Positions 15,931 through 26,798 of a stretch of DNA of 64,000 nucleotides are shown here, piece by piece. Where the stretch lies: the NCBI RefSeq assembly GCF_025145285.1, contig NZ_CP102251.1:310001-374000 (forward strand). The letters are read 5' to 3'. The notes beneath the pieces are model-generated. The model ran no database searches, was not told the origin of the DNA, and saw only the letters and a program-made list of their open reading frames with translations. Every line of letters begins with the position of its first letter. Position 1 is the first letter of the stretch. The stretch comes from Alistipes onderdonkii. GTDB lineage: Bacteria > Bacteroidota > Bacteroidia > Bacteroidales > Rikenellaceae. A program made the translations under genes and the position numbers.

Positions 15931-16938
15931 ATGTCAATCGTACGCAACACAGAGAGCGATCTCGAATTCGAAAACAAGATACGTCCGCAGGAGTTGGAAA
16001 CCTTCTCCGGGCAGGACAAGATCGTCGACAACCTCCATATTTTCATCAAGGCGGCGCTCATGCGCGGCGATTCGCTCGACCACGTACTGCTGCACGGCCC
16101 CCCGGGACTGGGCAAGACGACCCTTGCCAACATCATCGCCAACGAAATGCACGCGCAGTTGCGCGTCACATCGGGCCCCGTGCTGGACAAGCCGGGCGAC
16201 CTGGCCGGGCTGCTGACCAACCTCAACCCCGGCGACGTGCTTTTCATCGACGAGATACACCGCCTGAGCCCGATCGTCGAGGAGTATCTCTACTCGGCGA
16301 TGGAGGACTACAAGATCGACATCGTACTCGACAAAGGCCCTTCGGCACGTTCGATCCAGATCGAGCTGGCGCCTTTCACGCTGATCGGCGCCACGACCCG
16401 CAGCGGGCTGCTCACATCGCCCCTGCGCGCGCGCTTCGGCATCCAGTGCCATCTGGAATATTACGACGCCCCGGTACTGGCCGGCATCGTCAGGCGTTCG
16501 GCACGCATCCTCGACGTCTCGATCGACGACGATGCGGCGCACGAGGTGGCCCTGCGCTCGCGCGGCACGCCCCGCATCGCCAACGCCCTGCTGCGCCGCG
16601 TGCGCGACTTCGCAATGGTCAAGGGCGAAGGGCACATCGACCTGGAGATCACCAGAATCGGGCTTTCGGCGCTCAACATCGACTCGCGCGGCCTCGACCA
16701 GATGGACAACAAGATACTCGGCACCATCATCGAGAAGTTCAGCGGGGGCCCCGTCGGGCTGAATACCATCGCCACGGCCGTCGGCGAAGACGCCGGCACG
16801 ATCGAGGAAGTCTACGAACCGTTCCTCATCAAGGAAGGGTTCCTCAAACGCACGCCCCGCGGCCGCGAAGCCACCGAGCTCGCATACAAACACCTGGGTT
16901 TCACGCCGCCGGGCGGCACCGAAGCCGCGCTATTCTGA
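15931..16938 (+). CDS. ruvB: Holliday junction branch migration ATPase RuvB
   Basis: RuvB is the hexameric AAA+ motor that, with RuvA, migrates Holliday junctions. The 335-residue protein has Walker A GPPGLGKTTL, Walker B LFIDEIHRL, sensor motif GATTRSGLLTSPLRARFG, and the C-terminal winged helix (EEVYEPFLIKEGFLKRTPRGREAT, quoted in part: FLIKEGFLKRTPRGR). Length and start are typical. It is followed after 35 nt by a lipoprotein gene on the same strand. Confidence 0.98.
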   Translation: MSIVRNTESDLEFENKIRPQELETFSGQDKIVDNLHIFIKAALMRGDSLDHVLLHGPPGLGKTTLANIIANEMHAQLRVTSGPVLDKPGDLAGLLTNLNPGDVLFIDEIHRLSPIVEEYLYSAMEDYKIDIVLDKGPSARSIQIELAPFTLIGATTRSGLLTSPLRARFGIQCHLEYYDAPVLAGIVRRSARILDVSIDDDAAHEVALRSRGTPRIANALLRRVRDFAMVKGEGHIDLEITRIGLSALNIDSRGLDQMDNKILGTIIEKFSGGPVGLNTIATAVGEDAGTIEEVYEPFLIKEGFLKRTPRGREATELAYKHLGFTPPGGTEAALF

Positions 16939-16973
16939 CGTTCCACTCCGCCTCACCCAATCCCTTATACGCC

Positions 16974-18014
16974 ATGCGCAACTTCACAACCTCACTGCAA
17001 CTCATCACCGCCACCGCGATGCTCACCGCAACGGGATGCACCCCGGCGATCTACACCAACATCCAGAAAAGCTACCCGGCACGCACGGAAGAGAGTCCCG
17101 TGCTGGTTTACGACCTCGCCGACACGGTTCCCGCCCCGGCCCAAACGCTCGGGTCGGTATGGATCAAGGACAGCGGCTTCTCGACCGGATGCAGTTATGA
17201 AAACATCATCCGGCTGGCAAAAAACGAAACGAACAAGATCGGCGGCAACGGCCTCCACGTCGTTTGGCATAAAAAGCCTGCGGCGCTGGGTAAATCCTGC
17301 CACCAGATCTCAGCGGACATGCTCCTGCTCCCGGATTCGGTGTACACGGCATCGTACGCGCGAAATGCGGAGGCGCAGCAAGTCCGGATCGCACAGTACA
17401 GCGGGACACCAGAGATAGTGCCTGCCGACAAAACGGATCCGGAACGAAAGAAGGTCAACCCGAGGTACAACATCCTGCACGCAAGCGCGGGGTATTCCAT
17501 GCTAACCAGCGAATTCAAGTTCCCGCGCAATTGCGACGGCGACCCCAAACACTGGGTCTCGGTCGACGCCGGTTACCAATGGATATCCCGTATCGGCCTG
17601 GGCGTCGGGATACGTTATACGGGACATTTCACTTCCGGGAAACAACGTTACGTCTCCATGGACTCCGACTACGAAAAACTCAACATATCCTTGCATTACA
17701 TCGCACCGGAAATAGCACTTTACCAGAATGTCGGCCGCAGATGGACGTTCCACGAGTCGGTCGGCATCGGCTACATGCGCTATTTCGAAGGTATGATGCA
17801 CAACACGGAGAGCATCGGCGGCTTCGGCGTCCACGGCACGGCGGGGTTCAACTACCGGATCAAGCCCTGGCTCGGCATCGGGGCGCACGTACTGGTACAG
17901 CACGCACGTTTCGACCCGGAAAAGAGCCGCACGCTGCGCCAACGCATGAGCAAGGACAACACCACCATGACGCACATAAGTTTCAACGGCGGTTTGAGTT
18001 TCTATTTTTTCTGA
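16974..18014 (+). CDS. Outer-membrane lipoprotein with C-terminal beta-barrel-like domain
   Basis: The 346-residue protein has a lipoprotein signal peptide (MLTATGC, Cys22). A soluble region to about residue 165 carries a SIIRLAKNETNKIGGNG-like helix (ENIIRLAKNETNKIGGNG) that resembles lipoprotein domains of the DUF4156/YdgH type. A C-terminal beta-rich domain (about 165-346) ends in SFNGGLSFYFF, typical of barrels. The C-terminal domain is clearly related to that of the next gene (HYIAPE, GRRW-F-ES-GIGY-RY). Function unknown. Confidence 0.72.
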   Translation: MRNFTTSLQLITATAMLTATGCTPAIYTNIQKSYPARTEESPVLVYDLADTVPAPAQTLGSVWIKDSGFSTGCSYENIIRLAKNETNKIGGNGLHVVWHKKPAALGKSCHQISADMLLLPDSVYTASYARNAEAQQVRIAQYSGTPEIVPADKTDPERKKVNPRYNILHASAGYSMLTSEFKFPRNCDGDPKHWVSVDAGYQWISRIGLGVGIRYTGHFTSGKQRYVSMDSDYEKLNISLHYIAPEIALYQNVGRRWTFHESVGIGYMRYFEGMMHNTESIGGFGVHGTAGFNYRIKPWLGIGAHVLVQHARFDPEKSRTLRQRMSKDNTTMTHISFNGGLSFYFF

Positions 18015-18045
18015 TCCTGTCCACGAAAAAACAATTACAGACAAC

Positions 18046-18825
18046 ATGAGCAGCAACCGTTTATCCGCCAAATCTTACCGTCACACACTCTTCTTGATGC
18101 TGGCCTTCGGTAGTGTCCTGCGGCTCCATGCCGCCGCACCCGGCGACGGCACCTCCCCGGCGGGAGTGTCCGCCGCACAGGAATCCCGGACGGCGGCCAC
18201 ACCGGTTCCCGAAGGGCAAAGCCTGCAAGCGGTTCCCGACGGGAATGCGACCGTCATCCGCACGTTGCCGAAGCGGGCACAGCACCTCGCCCCGCGCGAC
18301 CGTCCGCAGCACACGTTCTTTGCCAACGCGGCGTATACGGCCGTCATCTCGACGCTTTACCTGGCCGAAAGCTCCTCCGGCTCGCTGAACGAAGGCTACG
18401 ACATCAGTGCCGGGTACAACTGGACGTCGCGCCGGGGCTTCGGCGCCGGAATCGTCTACTCGGGCGGATTCATCTCGGCCGAACGCAACGGGATCCGGCG
18501 TACGAGCCGCATCCACTACATCGCACCGGAGTTCGTCGCCCGGCAGCGGGCCGGGCGCAGATGGCTCTTCCGGGAAAGCGCGGGCATCGGCTACGGCCGC
18601 TACATCCGCAGCTACGGCGATACGTCGGGCAGCAGGGGCGGCGTCGGCATCCATGAATCGGCCTCCGTGGAGTTCATGCTGGAACGCCACATCGGCCTGG
18701 GCGCGGGGATCAGCGGGCAATGGCTGATCGTCGACTCGCCGGATGTCGACGATGGGGCGGAGCTGAACCTGCTCGGCGGCATCTTCCGCTTCCAGTTCGG
18801 GGGAGGGCTGAGGGTTTATTTTTAA
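18046..18825 (+). CDS. Exported outer-membrane beta-barrel-like protein, paralogue of preceding gene
   Basis: The 259-residue protein has a Sec signal (RHTLFLMLAFGSVLRLHAAA) and no lipobox. A linker of about 60 residues precedes a beta-rich domain (about 100-259) ending FRFQFGGGLRVYF, with a terminal aromatic as in outer-membrane barrels. Shared motifs with the upstream gene are IHYIAPEFVARQRAGRRWLFRES-GIGYGRY and LGAGISGQW. The gene starts 31 nt after its neighbour, so the pair looks like a local duplication in one operon. Function unknown. Confidence 0.7.
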   Translation: MSSNRLSAKSYRHTLFLMLAFGSVLRLHAAAPGDGTSPAGVSAAQESRTAATPVPEGQSLQAVPDGNATVIRTLPKRAQHLAPRDRPQHTFFANAAYTAVISTLYLAESSSGSLNEGYDISAGYNWTSRRGFGAGIVYSGGFISAERNGIRRTSRIHYIAPEFVARQRAGRRWLFRESAGIGYGRYIRSYGDTSGSRGGVGIHESASVEFMLERHIGLGAGISGQWLIVDSPDVDDGAELNLLGGIFRFQFGGGLRVYF

Positions 18826-18887
18826 CTCCGCCCCGTACGATGCCCGCTCCGGGACGGAAGGGCGCAATAATTGCAGGATTTTTCACG

Positions 18888-18906
18888 TTGTGTCTCTTAG
18901 ACACAA
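18888..18906. promoter_or_regulatory. Palindrome upstream of malic enzyme
   Basis: TTGTGTC-TCTTA-GACACAA is a perfect 7-bp inverted repeat with 5-nt spacer, 17 nt before the malic enzyme start. It could be a regulator-binding site or a leader hairpin. Confidence 0.45.
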
Positions 18907-18923
18907 GCAAAACAGTTAGGATA

Positions 18924-20201
<1,278 letters not shown>

Positions 20202-20214
20202 TCCCGGAAGGGTA

Positions 20215-20263
20215 TCGTGCAATAAAAACACCCGGCTTTCGGCCGGGTGTTTTTATTGCACGA
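20215..20263. terminator. Bidirectional terminator between malic enzyme and aroB
   Basis: A perfect 22-bp inverted repeat has a 5-nt loop (TTTCG). The core ACACCCGGC/GCCGGGTGT is flanked by AATAAAA and TTTTATT. It serves the convergent malic enzyme and aroB genes. Confidence 0.95.
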
Positions 20264-20283
20264 TAATGCCTGTACCGACCGGG

Positions 20284-21300
20284 TCACGCAAACAGCGCCG
20301 CAAACTCGTCGTGCGACATCCGGCGCACGTCGCAGTCGCCGATGCCTACCGGCACCACGACACGCAGCATACCGTCTTCGTTCTTCTTGTCCTTGTCCAC
20401 CTCCTTGAGCAGCCGTTTCACATCGACGGGCGGCGTGAGGTCGAACCCCAGTTTTTTCAGCACCCCGGCGATCCGGTCGCGGTCTTCCGCCGCCAGTACG
20501 CCGAGCTTCACCGAGGCATCGGCGATCAGCGCCGTGCCCACCGCCACGGCCTCGCCGTGGTTCAGACGGTTGGTACATTTCTCGATGGCGTGCGCCAGCG
20601 TATGCCCGAGGTTGAGCTTGCGGCGGTCGCCCGACTCGCGCTCGTCGCGTTCGACAATGTCGGCCTTCACGCGGATCGACGCCGAAACGGCATCCGTAAG
20701 CAGGTCGGTGTCGGAACGCAGGGCGTCGAAAGTCGTGGCTTCGATCCGCGCGAAAAGGCCGGCATCGGCGATGACGGCCGCCTTGACGACTTCGGCCAGC
20801 CCGGCGCGGAACTCCCTGTCGGAGAGCGTGCGCAGCATCCCGGGGTCGCAGACCACGAACCGGGGCTGCGAAAACGTCCCCGCCATATTCTTGTATCCGT
20901 CGACATTCACGCCGTTCTTGCCGCCCACGCTGGCGTCGACCTGCCCCAGCAGGGTCGTCGAGACGAAGCCGAAATCGAGGCCGCGCATGTAGGTCGCGGC
21001 GGCGAAACCCGTCACGTCGGTCACGATACCGCCCCCGATCCCCAGCACGAAAGTCGACCGGTCGACGCCCAGTTCGATGAAGCGGCGGTAGATCGATTCG
21101 ACGGTTTGCAGGGTCTTTATACTCTCCCCGAGGCCGATCAGCACCGTATCGTAAGGAGCCAGCATCGGGTGGTAGAGCCGGTCTATCGTGGCGTCGGATA
21201 CGACGACCACGCGTCCCTCGGGCAGTACTCCCGGCAGGATGTCGGACGTGGGCCCGATATAAATCCCGCTCTGCTGCCGGACGTTGAAGGTGGGTTCCAT
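20284..21300 (-). CDS. aroB: 3-dehydroquinate synthase
   Basis: AroB converts DAHP to 3-dehydroquinate in the shikimate pathway using NAD and a divalent metal. The 338-residue protein has the NAD motif LGIGGGIVTDVTGFAAATYMRG, metal-binding region AEVVKAAVIAD and RKLNLGHTLAHAIE, and substrate motif VGGKNGVN. Met codons at 21300 (MEPTFNV) and 21312 (MFNIMEP) are both possible; 21300 is preferred because family proteins begin near here. A TAAATTTG box lies upstream at 21327-21334. Confidence 0.96.
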   Translation of the reverse strand: MEPTFNVRQQSGIYIGPTSDILPGVLPEGRVVVVSDATIDRLYHPMLAPYDTVLIGLGESIKTLQTVESIYRRFIELGVDRSTFVLGIGGGIVTDVTGFAAATYMRGLDFGFVSTTLLGQVDASVGGKNGVNVDGYKNMAGTFSQPRFVVCDPGMLRTLSDREFRAGLAEVVKAAVIADAGLFARIEATTFDALRSDTDLLTDAVSASIRVKADIVERDERESGDRRKLNLGHTLAHAIEKCTNRLNHGEAVAVGTALIADASVKLGVLAAEDRDRIAGVLKKLGFDLTPPVDVKRLLKEVDKDKKNEDGMLRVVVPVGIGDCDVRRMSHDEFAALFA

Positions 21301-21326
21301 AATATTAAACATTTTTAATAAGACAA

Positions 21327-21334
21327 CAAATTTA
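21327..21334 (-). promoter_or_regulatory. aroB promoter -7 box (TAAATTTG)
   Basis: This TAnnTTTG match on the minus strand lies 26 nt before the chosen aroB ATG. It is divergent from the typA box. Confidence 0.65.
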
Positions 21335-21356
21335 GTATATTTTCCCGAGAAATTGT

Positions 21357-21364
21357 TACCTTTG
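21357..21364 (+). promoter_or_regulatory. typA promoter -7 box (TACCTTTG)
   Basis: TACCTTTG lies 19 nt upstream of the typA ATG, 22 bp from the divergent aroB box. Confidence 0.7.
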
Positions 21365-21383
21365 CACCACAAATTCTTTTCAC

Positions 21384-23186
<1,803 letters not shown>

Positions 23187-23222
23187 ACGGCCGCCGCATA
23201 ACGTATAAACCGAACCCGGAAA

Positions 23223-23540
23223 ATGGATCATTTCACCTTATCACTGGCCGTCGGCGCCGTCGCAGGGACGCTGGACATCATCCCGATGATTTTCCAGCGG
23301 CTGCCGCTGCGTTCGTGCCTGTCGGCATTCTTCATCTACTTCTTTGCGGCGGTCATCGTCTTTTACAGCAACCTGCCCTACCTGCCTTGGTGGGCGGACG
23401 GCATGGCCGTCACGCTGATGCTGATGCTCCCCGTACTCTTCACCTTCTCGGGCAAGGAGCGCAAAGCCATCCCGGTGGTGCTGTTCAACGCCCTGCTGTT
23501 CGGGTTCCTGATCAGCGCCGCGGAAAAATACCTGGCCTGA
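23223..23540 (+). CDS. Small integral membrane protein of unknown function
   Basis: The 105-residue protein has three or four hydrophobic segments (about residues 4-22, 32-50, 57-74 and 82-100). The start segment is GAVAGTLDIIPMIFQRLPL. Polar residues are few and no catalytic motif is visible. It follows typA by 36 nt and is probably cotranscribed. Function unknown. Confidence 0.7.
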   Translation: MDHFTLSLAVGAVAGTLDIIPMIFQRLPLRSCLSAFFIYFFAAVIVFYSNLPYLPWWADGMAVTLMLMLPVLFTFSGKERKAIPVVLFNALLFGFLISAAEKYLA

Positions 23541-23623
23541 GGCATCCGTTTTTTCACCTATCACATGCAGTATCAGGAGATTTCTCCGTTTATAGGAAAG
23601 AACGCAAACGGAAAAGAACAGAC

Positions 23624-24232
23624 ATGAAAAGATATATACTGACACTCCTGCTGGCGGCCTTCGCATGCACGGCATGCGATAAAGACGACGAATATGAAAT
23701 TCGCGAATGGACGGTCGCCTCGCAACTGGGAATCGCCCACGGGCCGCATACGCTGCAACCCGTGCTGCTGGTCAAGGCCAACGACGACACGTCGTGGCGC
23801 GCACTTTACGGCGGCATCGAAGGGTTCGAATACCAGCCGGGCTACGAATACCGGCTCCGCATAAAGGCCGAACAACTGCCCGACACGCCCCAGGACGGCT
23901 CTTCGATCCGCTACACCCTGCTAGAGCAAATTTCAAAAGCCCCGGCGACCTCGGTCATCCCCGAGCGGTTCTTCCCGGCTTTCACGATGGAGGTCGCTCC
24001 GCAGCCGATGAATTACCGGGGACAGCGGTTTCTGAGCGTACGGTTCCCCGAGTCCGGGCTGAACGAATGGCAGCCGTGGCCGTTCCGCATCGAAGGGTTC
24101 GAATACGAACCGGGATACGTCTACCGGCTCCGCATCGGGACTTCGGTCGTCCCGGCACCGGACAGCCCCGCGGGCTATTACTCCGTTCGCTACTCGATGC
24201 TCGACATGGACAGGCAGCCCGCAGAGGACTAA
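23624..24232 (+). CDS. DUF4377-type lipoprotein with tandem domains
   Basis: The 202-residue lipoprotein has signal peptide MKRYILTLLLAAFACTAC (Cys18). Two related modules follow: WRALYGGIEGFEYQPGYEYRLRI (partly quoted as IEGFEYQPGYEYRLRI) near residue 66 and IEGFEYEPGYVYRLRIG near residue 155. Each ends in an RY-LL/ML motif. These are DUF4377 hallmarks. DUF4377 modules occur in heat-shock or surface lipoproteins; function is unknown. A strong terminator follows. Confidence 0.82.
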   Translation: MKRYILTLLLAAFACTACDKDDEYEIREWTVASQLGIAHGPHTLQPVLLVKANDDTSWRALYGGIEGFEYQPGYEYRLRIKAEQLPDTPQDGSSIRYTLLEQISKAPATSVIPERFFPAFTMEVAPQPMNYRGQRFLSVRFPESGLNEWQPWPFRIEGFEYEPGYVYRLRIGTSVVPAPDSPAGYYSVRYSMLDMDRQPAED

Positions 24233-24277
24233 ACGCAAGGGAAACCGGACGAAAAATGCCGACGATTCTGAACACAC

Positions 24278-24302
24278 AAACGACCCTTCCGGGTCGTTTT
24301 TT
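24278..24302 (+). terminator. Terminator of DUF4377 lipoprotein gene
   Basis: A 9-bp stem AAACGACCC/GGGTCGTTT with loop TTCC is followed by further Ts. Confidence 0.88.
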
Positions 24303-24368
24303 CATGCGGGCAATCGTTCCTCTCTCGTGAGCCCCCTTCAGCCGCGTTGCCACCCCTTGCGGCGGAGG

Positions 24369-24767
24369 TTATTCCCCTTCGGGGTCTTCCTGCACCAGCA
24401 CCCCCTTTTTCAGGGTGGCGAACGAAAGGATATGCCACGTCACGCCAATGGCGACGGCAAGCAGGGCCGCCTGCGCCCACCACCAGGCGGTAAGCAGCGC
24501 GAAAATGCAGTAAAGCATCGTCCCCCACATGAGCGTCAGGGAAATGATCTTGGCACGGAGCGGTATGGCGCGATTTTCGCGGAAGTTCCGTACATACTCG
24601 CCGAAACAGGGGTGTTCGAGCAGCCAGCCGTAAAGCCGGGGCGAAGAACGCACCCAAAAGGCCGCCGATAGCAACAGGAACGGCGTGGTAGGCAGCAGGG
24701 GGACGAATATGCCGACGATGCCCAGCACGCACGAGATGCATCCCAATACGACGAGAAGAATTTTCAT
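24369..24767 (-). CDS. DUF454 (YbaN-like) inner membrane protein
   Basis: The 132-residue protein starts MKILLVVLGCISCVLG and carries the DUF454 signature GIVGIFVPLLPTTPFLLLSAAFWVRSSPRLYGWLL (quoted in parts: LPTTPFLLLSAAFW, SSPRLYGWLL). Two paired hydrophobic segments lie at the N-terminus and two near residues 78-115. The family is widespread and uncharacterised. The start at 24767 lies 4 nt downstream of a TATTTTTG box, so it is likely leaderless. It is transcribed convergently with the DUF4377 gene. Confidence 0.85.
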   Translation of the reverse strand: MKILLVVLGCISCVLGIVGIFVPLLPTTPFLLLSAAFWVRSSPRLYGWLLEHPCFGEYVRNFRENRAIPLRAKIISLTLMWGTMLYCIFALLTAWWWAQAALLAVAIGVTWHILSFATLKKGVLVQEDPEGE

Positions 24768-24771
24768 GGGG

Positions 24772-24779
24772 CAAAAATA
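24772..24779 (-). promoter_or_regulatory. DUF454 gene promoter -7 box (TATTTTTG)
   Basis: On the minus strand TATTTTTG is followed by CCCC and the ATG. Confidence 0.68.
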
Positions 24780-24823
24780 GCACAAATTCGGGAGCCGGAA
24801 GCACGGCGACGGTTATTTTTCCT

Positions 24824-24831
24824 TATATTTG
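24824..24831 (+). promoter_or_regulatory. rpiB promoter -7 box (TATATTTG)
   Basis: TATATTTG lies 17 nt before the first Met of rpiB. Confidence 0.68.
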
Positions 24832-24848
24832 TAGAATAGAAACGGAAT

Positions 24849-25331
24849 ATGATACAAAACCAAAATACGATGATTAAAATAGGTATTGCCAGCGACCACG
24901 CAGGCTATGAAATGAAAGAATTTCTGGTAGGTTACCTCGACGCCATGGGTTACGAGGTGCTCGATTTCGGTACGCATTCGCCCGACAGCGTCGACTATGC
25001 AGACTTCGCGCATCCGCTGGCCGAGGCGATCGAAAACGGCGAACTCGAACGCGGCATCGCCCTCTGCGGCTCGGGCGAAGGGATGACGATGACCCTCAAC
25101 AAGCACCAGGGCATCCGCGCCGGCCTGGCCTGGGAGCCCGAAATCGCGTCGCTCATCCGCCGCCACAACAATGCCAACATCATCGTCTTCCCGGCGCGTT
25201 TTATCACCAACGACGAAGCCGTGGCGATGCTCGACGCCTATTTCGCAGCCCAGTTCGAAGGCGGACGCCACGAACACCGCATCGAAAAGATGGCGATCCC
25301 CTGCGGCGCAGCCGGGGATGCGGCAAAATAA
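24849..25331 (+). CDS. rpiB: Ribose 5-phosphate isomerase B
   Basis: RpiB interconverts ribose 5-phosphate and ribulose 5-phosphate. The 160-residue protein has IGIASDHAGYEMKE, catalytic Cys in RGIALCGSGEGMTMTLNK and HNNANIIVFPARF. C-terminal RHEHRIEKM is typical. Met8 (24870, MIKIGIASDH) is an alternative start nearer the family norm. The gene has its own -7 box, and two GC hairpins lie downstream. Confidence 0.94.
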   Translation: MIQNQNTMIKIGIASDHAGYEMKEFLVGYLDAMGYEVLDFGTHSPDSVDYADFAHPLAEAIENGELERGIALCGSGEGMTMTLNKHQGIRAGLAWEPEIASLIRRHNNANIIVFPARFITNDEAVAMLDAYFAAQFEGGRHEHRIEKMAIPCGAAGDAAK

Positions 25332-25344
25332 GGGACAAAACCTG

Positions 25345-25368
25345 CGGGCGCGGATTATTCCGCGCCCG
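25345..25368. terminator. GC hairpin after rpiB
   Basis: A 10-bp stem CGGGCGCGGA/TCCGCGCCCG with a 4-nt loop lies 13 nt after the rpiB stop. There is no U-run, so termination is uncertain. Confidence 0.45.
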
Positions 25369-25412
25369 TCGCATGCCAGGTCGGGCAATGACCGACCCCA
25401 CGTCCCCGACAG

Positions 25413-25530
25413 ATGAAGAAAATGGTTCGTCCCGAATGCGAGTGCACGGCCAGTGCGGCTTTTTGCCCGTAGTGCGGACTGCGCTACGGCAAGGCACGCT
25501 TCCCGGGAACTGTGTCCCGGGAAGCTGCAT
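25413..25530 (+). pseudogene. Possible zinc-ribbon-like remnant with in-frame TAG
   Basis: From ATG at 25413 the frame reads MKKMVRPECECTASAAFCP, then TAG, then CGLRYGKARF and ends at TAA about 25530. The interrupted FCP-stop-CGLR pattern resembles zinc-ribbon ends such as that of the next gene (YCPACGQR). It may be a decayed ribbon protein or coincidence. An 11-bp perfect hairpin (GCTTCCCGGGA, 25498-25525) lies within it. Confidence 0.2.
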
Positions 25531-25542
25531 AACAAAACGAAT

Positions 25543-26634
25543 ATGCCCAAACACCAACTCTGCCGCAACTGCGGCCACGAAATCGACCACAACTACTGTC
25601 CGGCATGCGGACAACGCACGACGACCGACCGGCTGACCTGGGCGTCGCTGGTGGACAGCGTCTCTTCGACCTTCATCGGCGACGAAGCGTACGGCCTGCG
25701 GGGCATCAACATGCGCAAGGGCGCCGTGATGACATGGCTGGCGATCCTGATACACCCCTACGTTTCGGTCTCGGAGTTCATCCTGGGGCACCGCCGCAAA
25801 TATTTCAACCCGGTGGCGATCCTGCTCATGCTCTCGACCTTCTACGCCGTCGTGTTCGCCCTCGTGGGCAAGGAGTTCACCCCTACGGCCCGGGCCGACT
25901 CCCCCCTGTTCCGGTGGCTTATCTGCTCCTACTACGACTACGCCACGCTGCACCCCGCGGCCAACATGCTGCTGATGCTGCCGTTCTATGCACTGGCGAT
26001 GAAAACCGTGTTCCGCAGGCGCTCCGACCTCAAATATGTGGAATACCTCTACATCGGCATCTTCCTGTCGGTGTTCGAAATCACGCTGATGATCCTCGCG
26101 CTGCCCGCCGAACTGTTCATCCCGTGGTACAGTTCCTTCTACATGCAGATGCTGCCCGTTTTCATTTATACGGGATTCGTATTCCGGAAACTGTTCGGGC
26201 TGAAGAAGAAAGGCGCCGTCCTGCGCACGCTGCTGGCGAACGGACTGCAATATGTCTATGCATTTTTCGCAGCCCTGGGCTTGTTGACGCTGTCGCTGGG
26301 CATCTATTATCTGGTCGCCCCCGAAAAATTCAAGGAGGAGCTCAATATCCGCAACAGGGACGCCAGGACAGAACAGGTCGAAGGGTCGCAGCAGGGAGAA
26401 GGCGCGCTGAACGACATCCTGAACGGATTCTTGGACGGACTCCTCCATGAGGACGAAGCGGATAAAAGCTCCGGAAAGGACGGGGAGGACACCGCAGGCA
26501 CAAGAGATGAACCACAAAAAGATGTCCCGGAAAACAGACCGGAAACGGAAAAAACCGCAGCAGCAGGGGACAATCCCCCTGCGGGAAACACCGCAGGTCG
26601 TCAGGGCGGCGGGAAGACCTTGCCTGGAAAGTAA
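25543..26634 (+). CDS. DUF3667 zinc-ribbon membrane protein
   Basis: The 363-residue protein opens with a zinc ribbon (CRNCGHEIDHNYCPACGQR, residues 7-25) and a DUF3667 segment (LTWASLVDSVSSTF). Four to five transmembrane segments follow (about 60-285), then a polar, low-complexity tail of about 75 residues rich in Asp, Glu, Gly and Lys. DUF3667 proteins are common in Bacteroidota and uncharacterised. The tail is encoded by CGGGAA-type sequence like other tracts here. The start at 25543 is the first Met before the ribbon. Confidence 0.82.
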   Translation: MPKHQLCRNCGHEIDHNYCPACGQRTTTDRLTWASLVDSVSSTFIGDEAYGLRGINMRKGAVMTWLAILIHPYVSVSEFILGHRRKYFNPVAILLMLSTFYAVVFALVGKEFTPTARADSPLFRWLICSYYDYATLHPAANMLLMLPFYALAMKTVFRRRSDLKYVEYLYIGIFLSVFEITLMILALPAELFIPWYSSFYMQMLPVFIYTGFVFRKLFGLKKKGAVLRTLLANGLQYVYAFFAALGLLTLSLGIYYLVAPEKFKEELNIRNRDARTEQVEGSQQGEGALNDILNGFLDGLLHEDEADKSSGKDGEDTAGTRDEPQKDVPENRPETEKTAAAGDNPPAGNTAGRQGGGKTLPGK

Positions 26635-26798
26635 ATTGCGGGGAGCACCCCGGAGCGGCGATGCGGCAAAGCGGTAGCCCGGGAAAGCGGCGAATTGCTA
26701 AACGCGCGCAAGTTCAGACGGGCATACAACCCGGGATAAGGGAAAACCGAGATGCGGCAAGGGCGGAAGAACAGGGATCGCGGAGCAATTGACCCACA
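26635..26798. other. Purine-rich spacer
   Basis: This GGAA/CGG-rich spacer separates the convergent DUF3667 and ispE genes. It continues the low-complexity composition of the DUF3667 tail. No gene or clear terminator is seen. Confidence 0.4.

Noticed and set aside
18888..18906. Resemblance of the palindrome to a Tn5-type mosaic end
   Set aside because: About 14 of 19 positions match, but the site is internally symmetric and there is no transposase, second end or target duplication.
25373..25636. 87-codon frame overlapping the DUF3667 start
   Set aside because: It overlaps the zinc-ribbon coding region in another frame and has no recognisable features.
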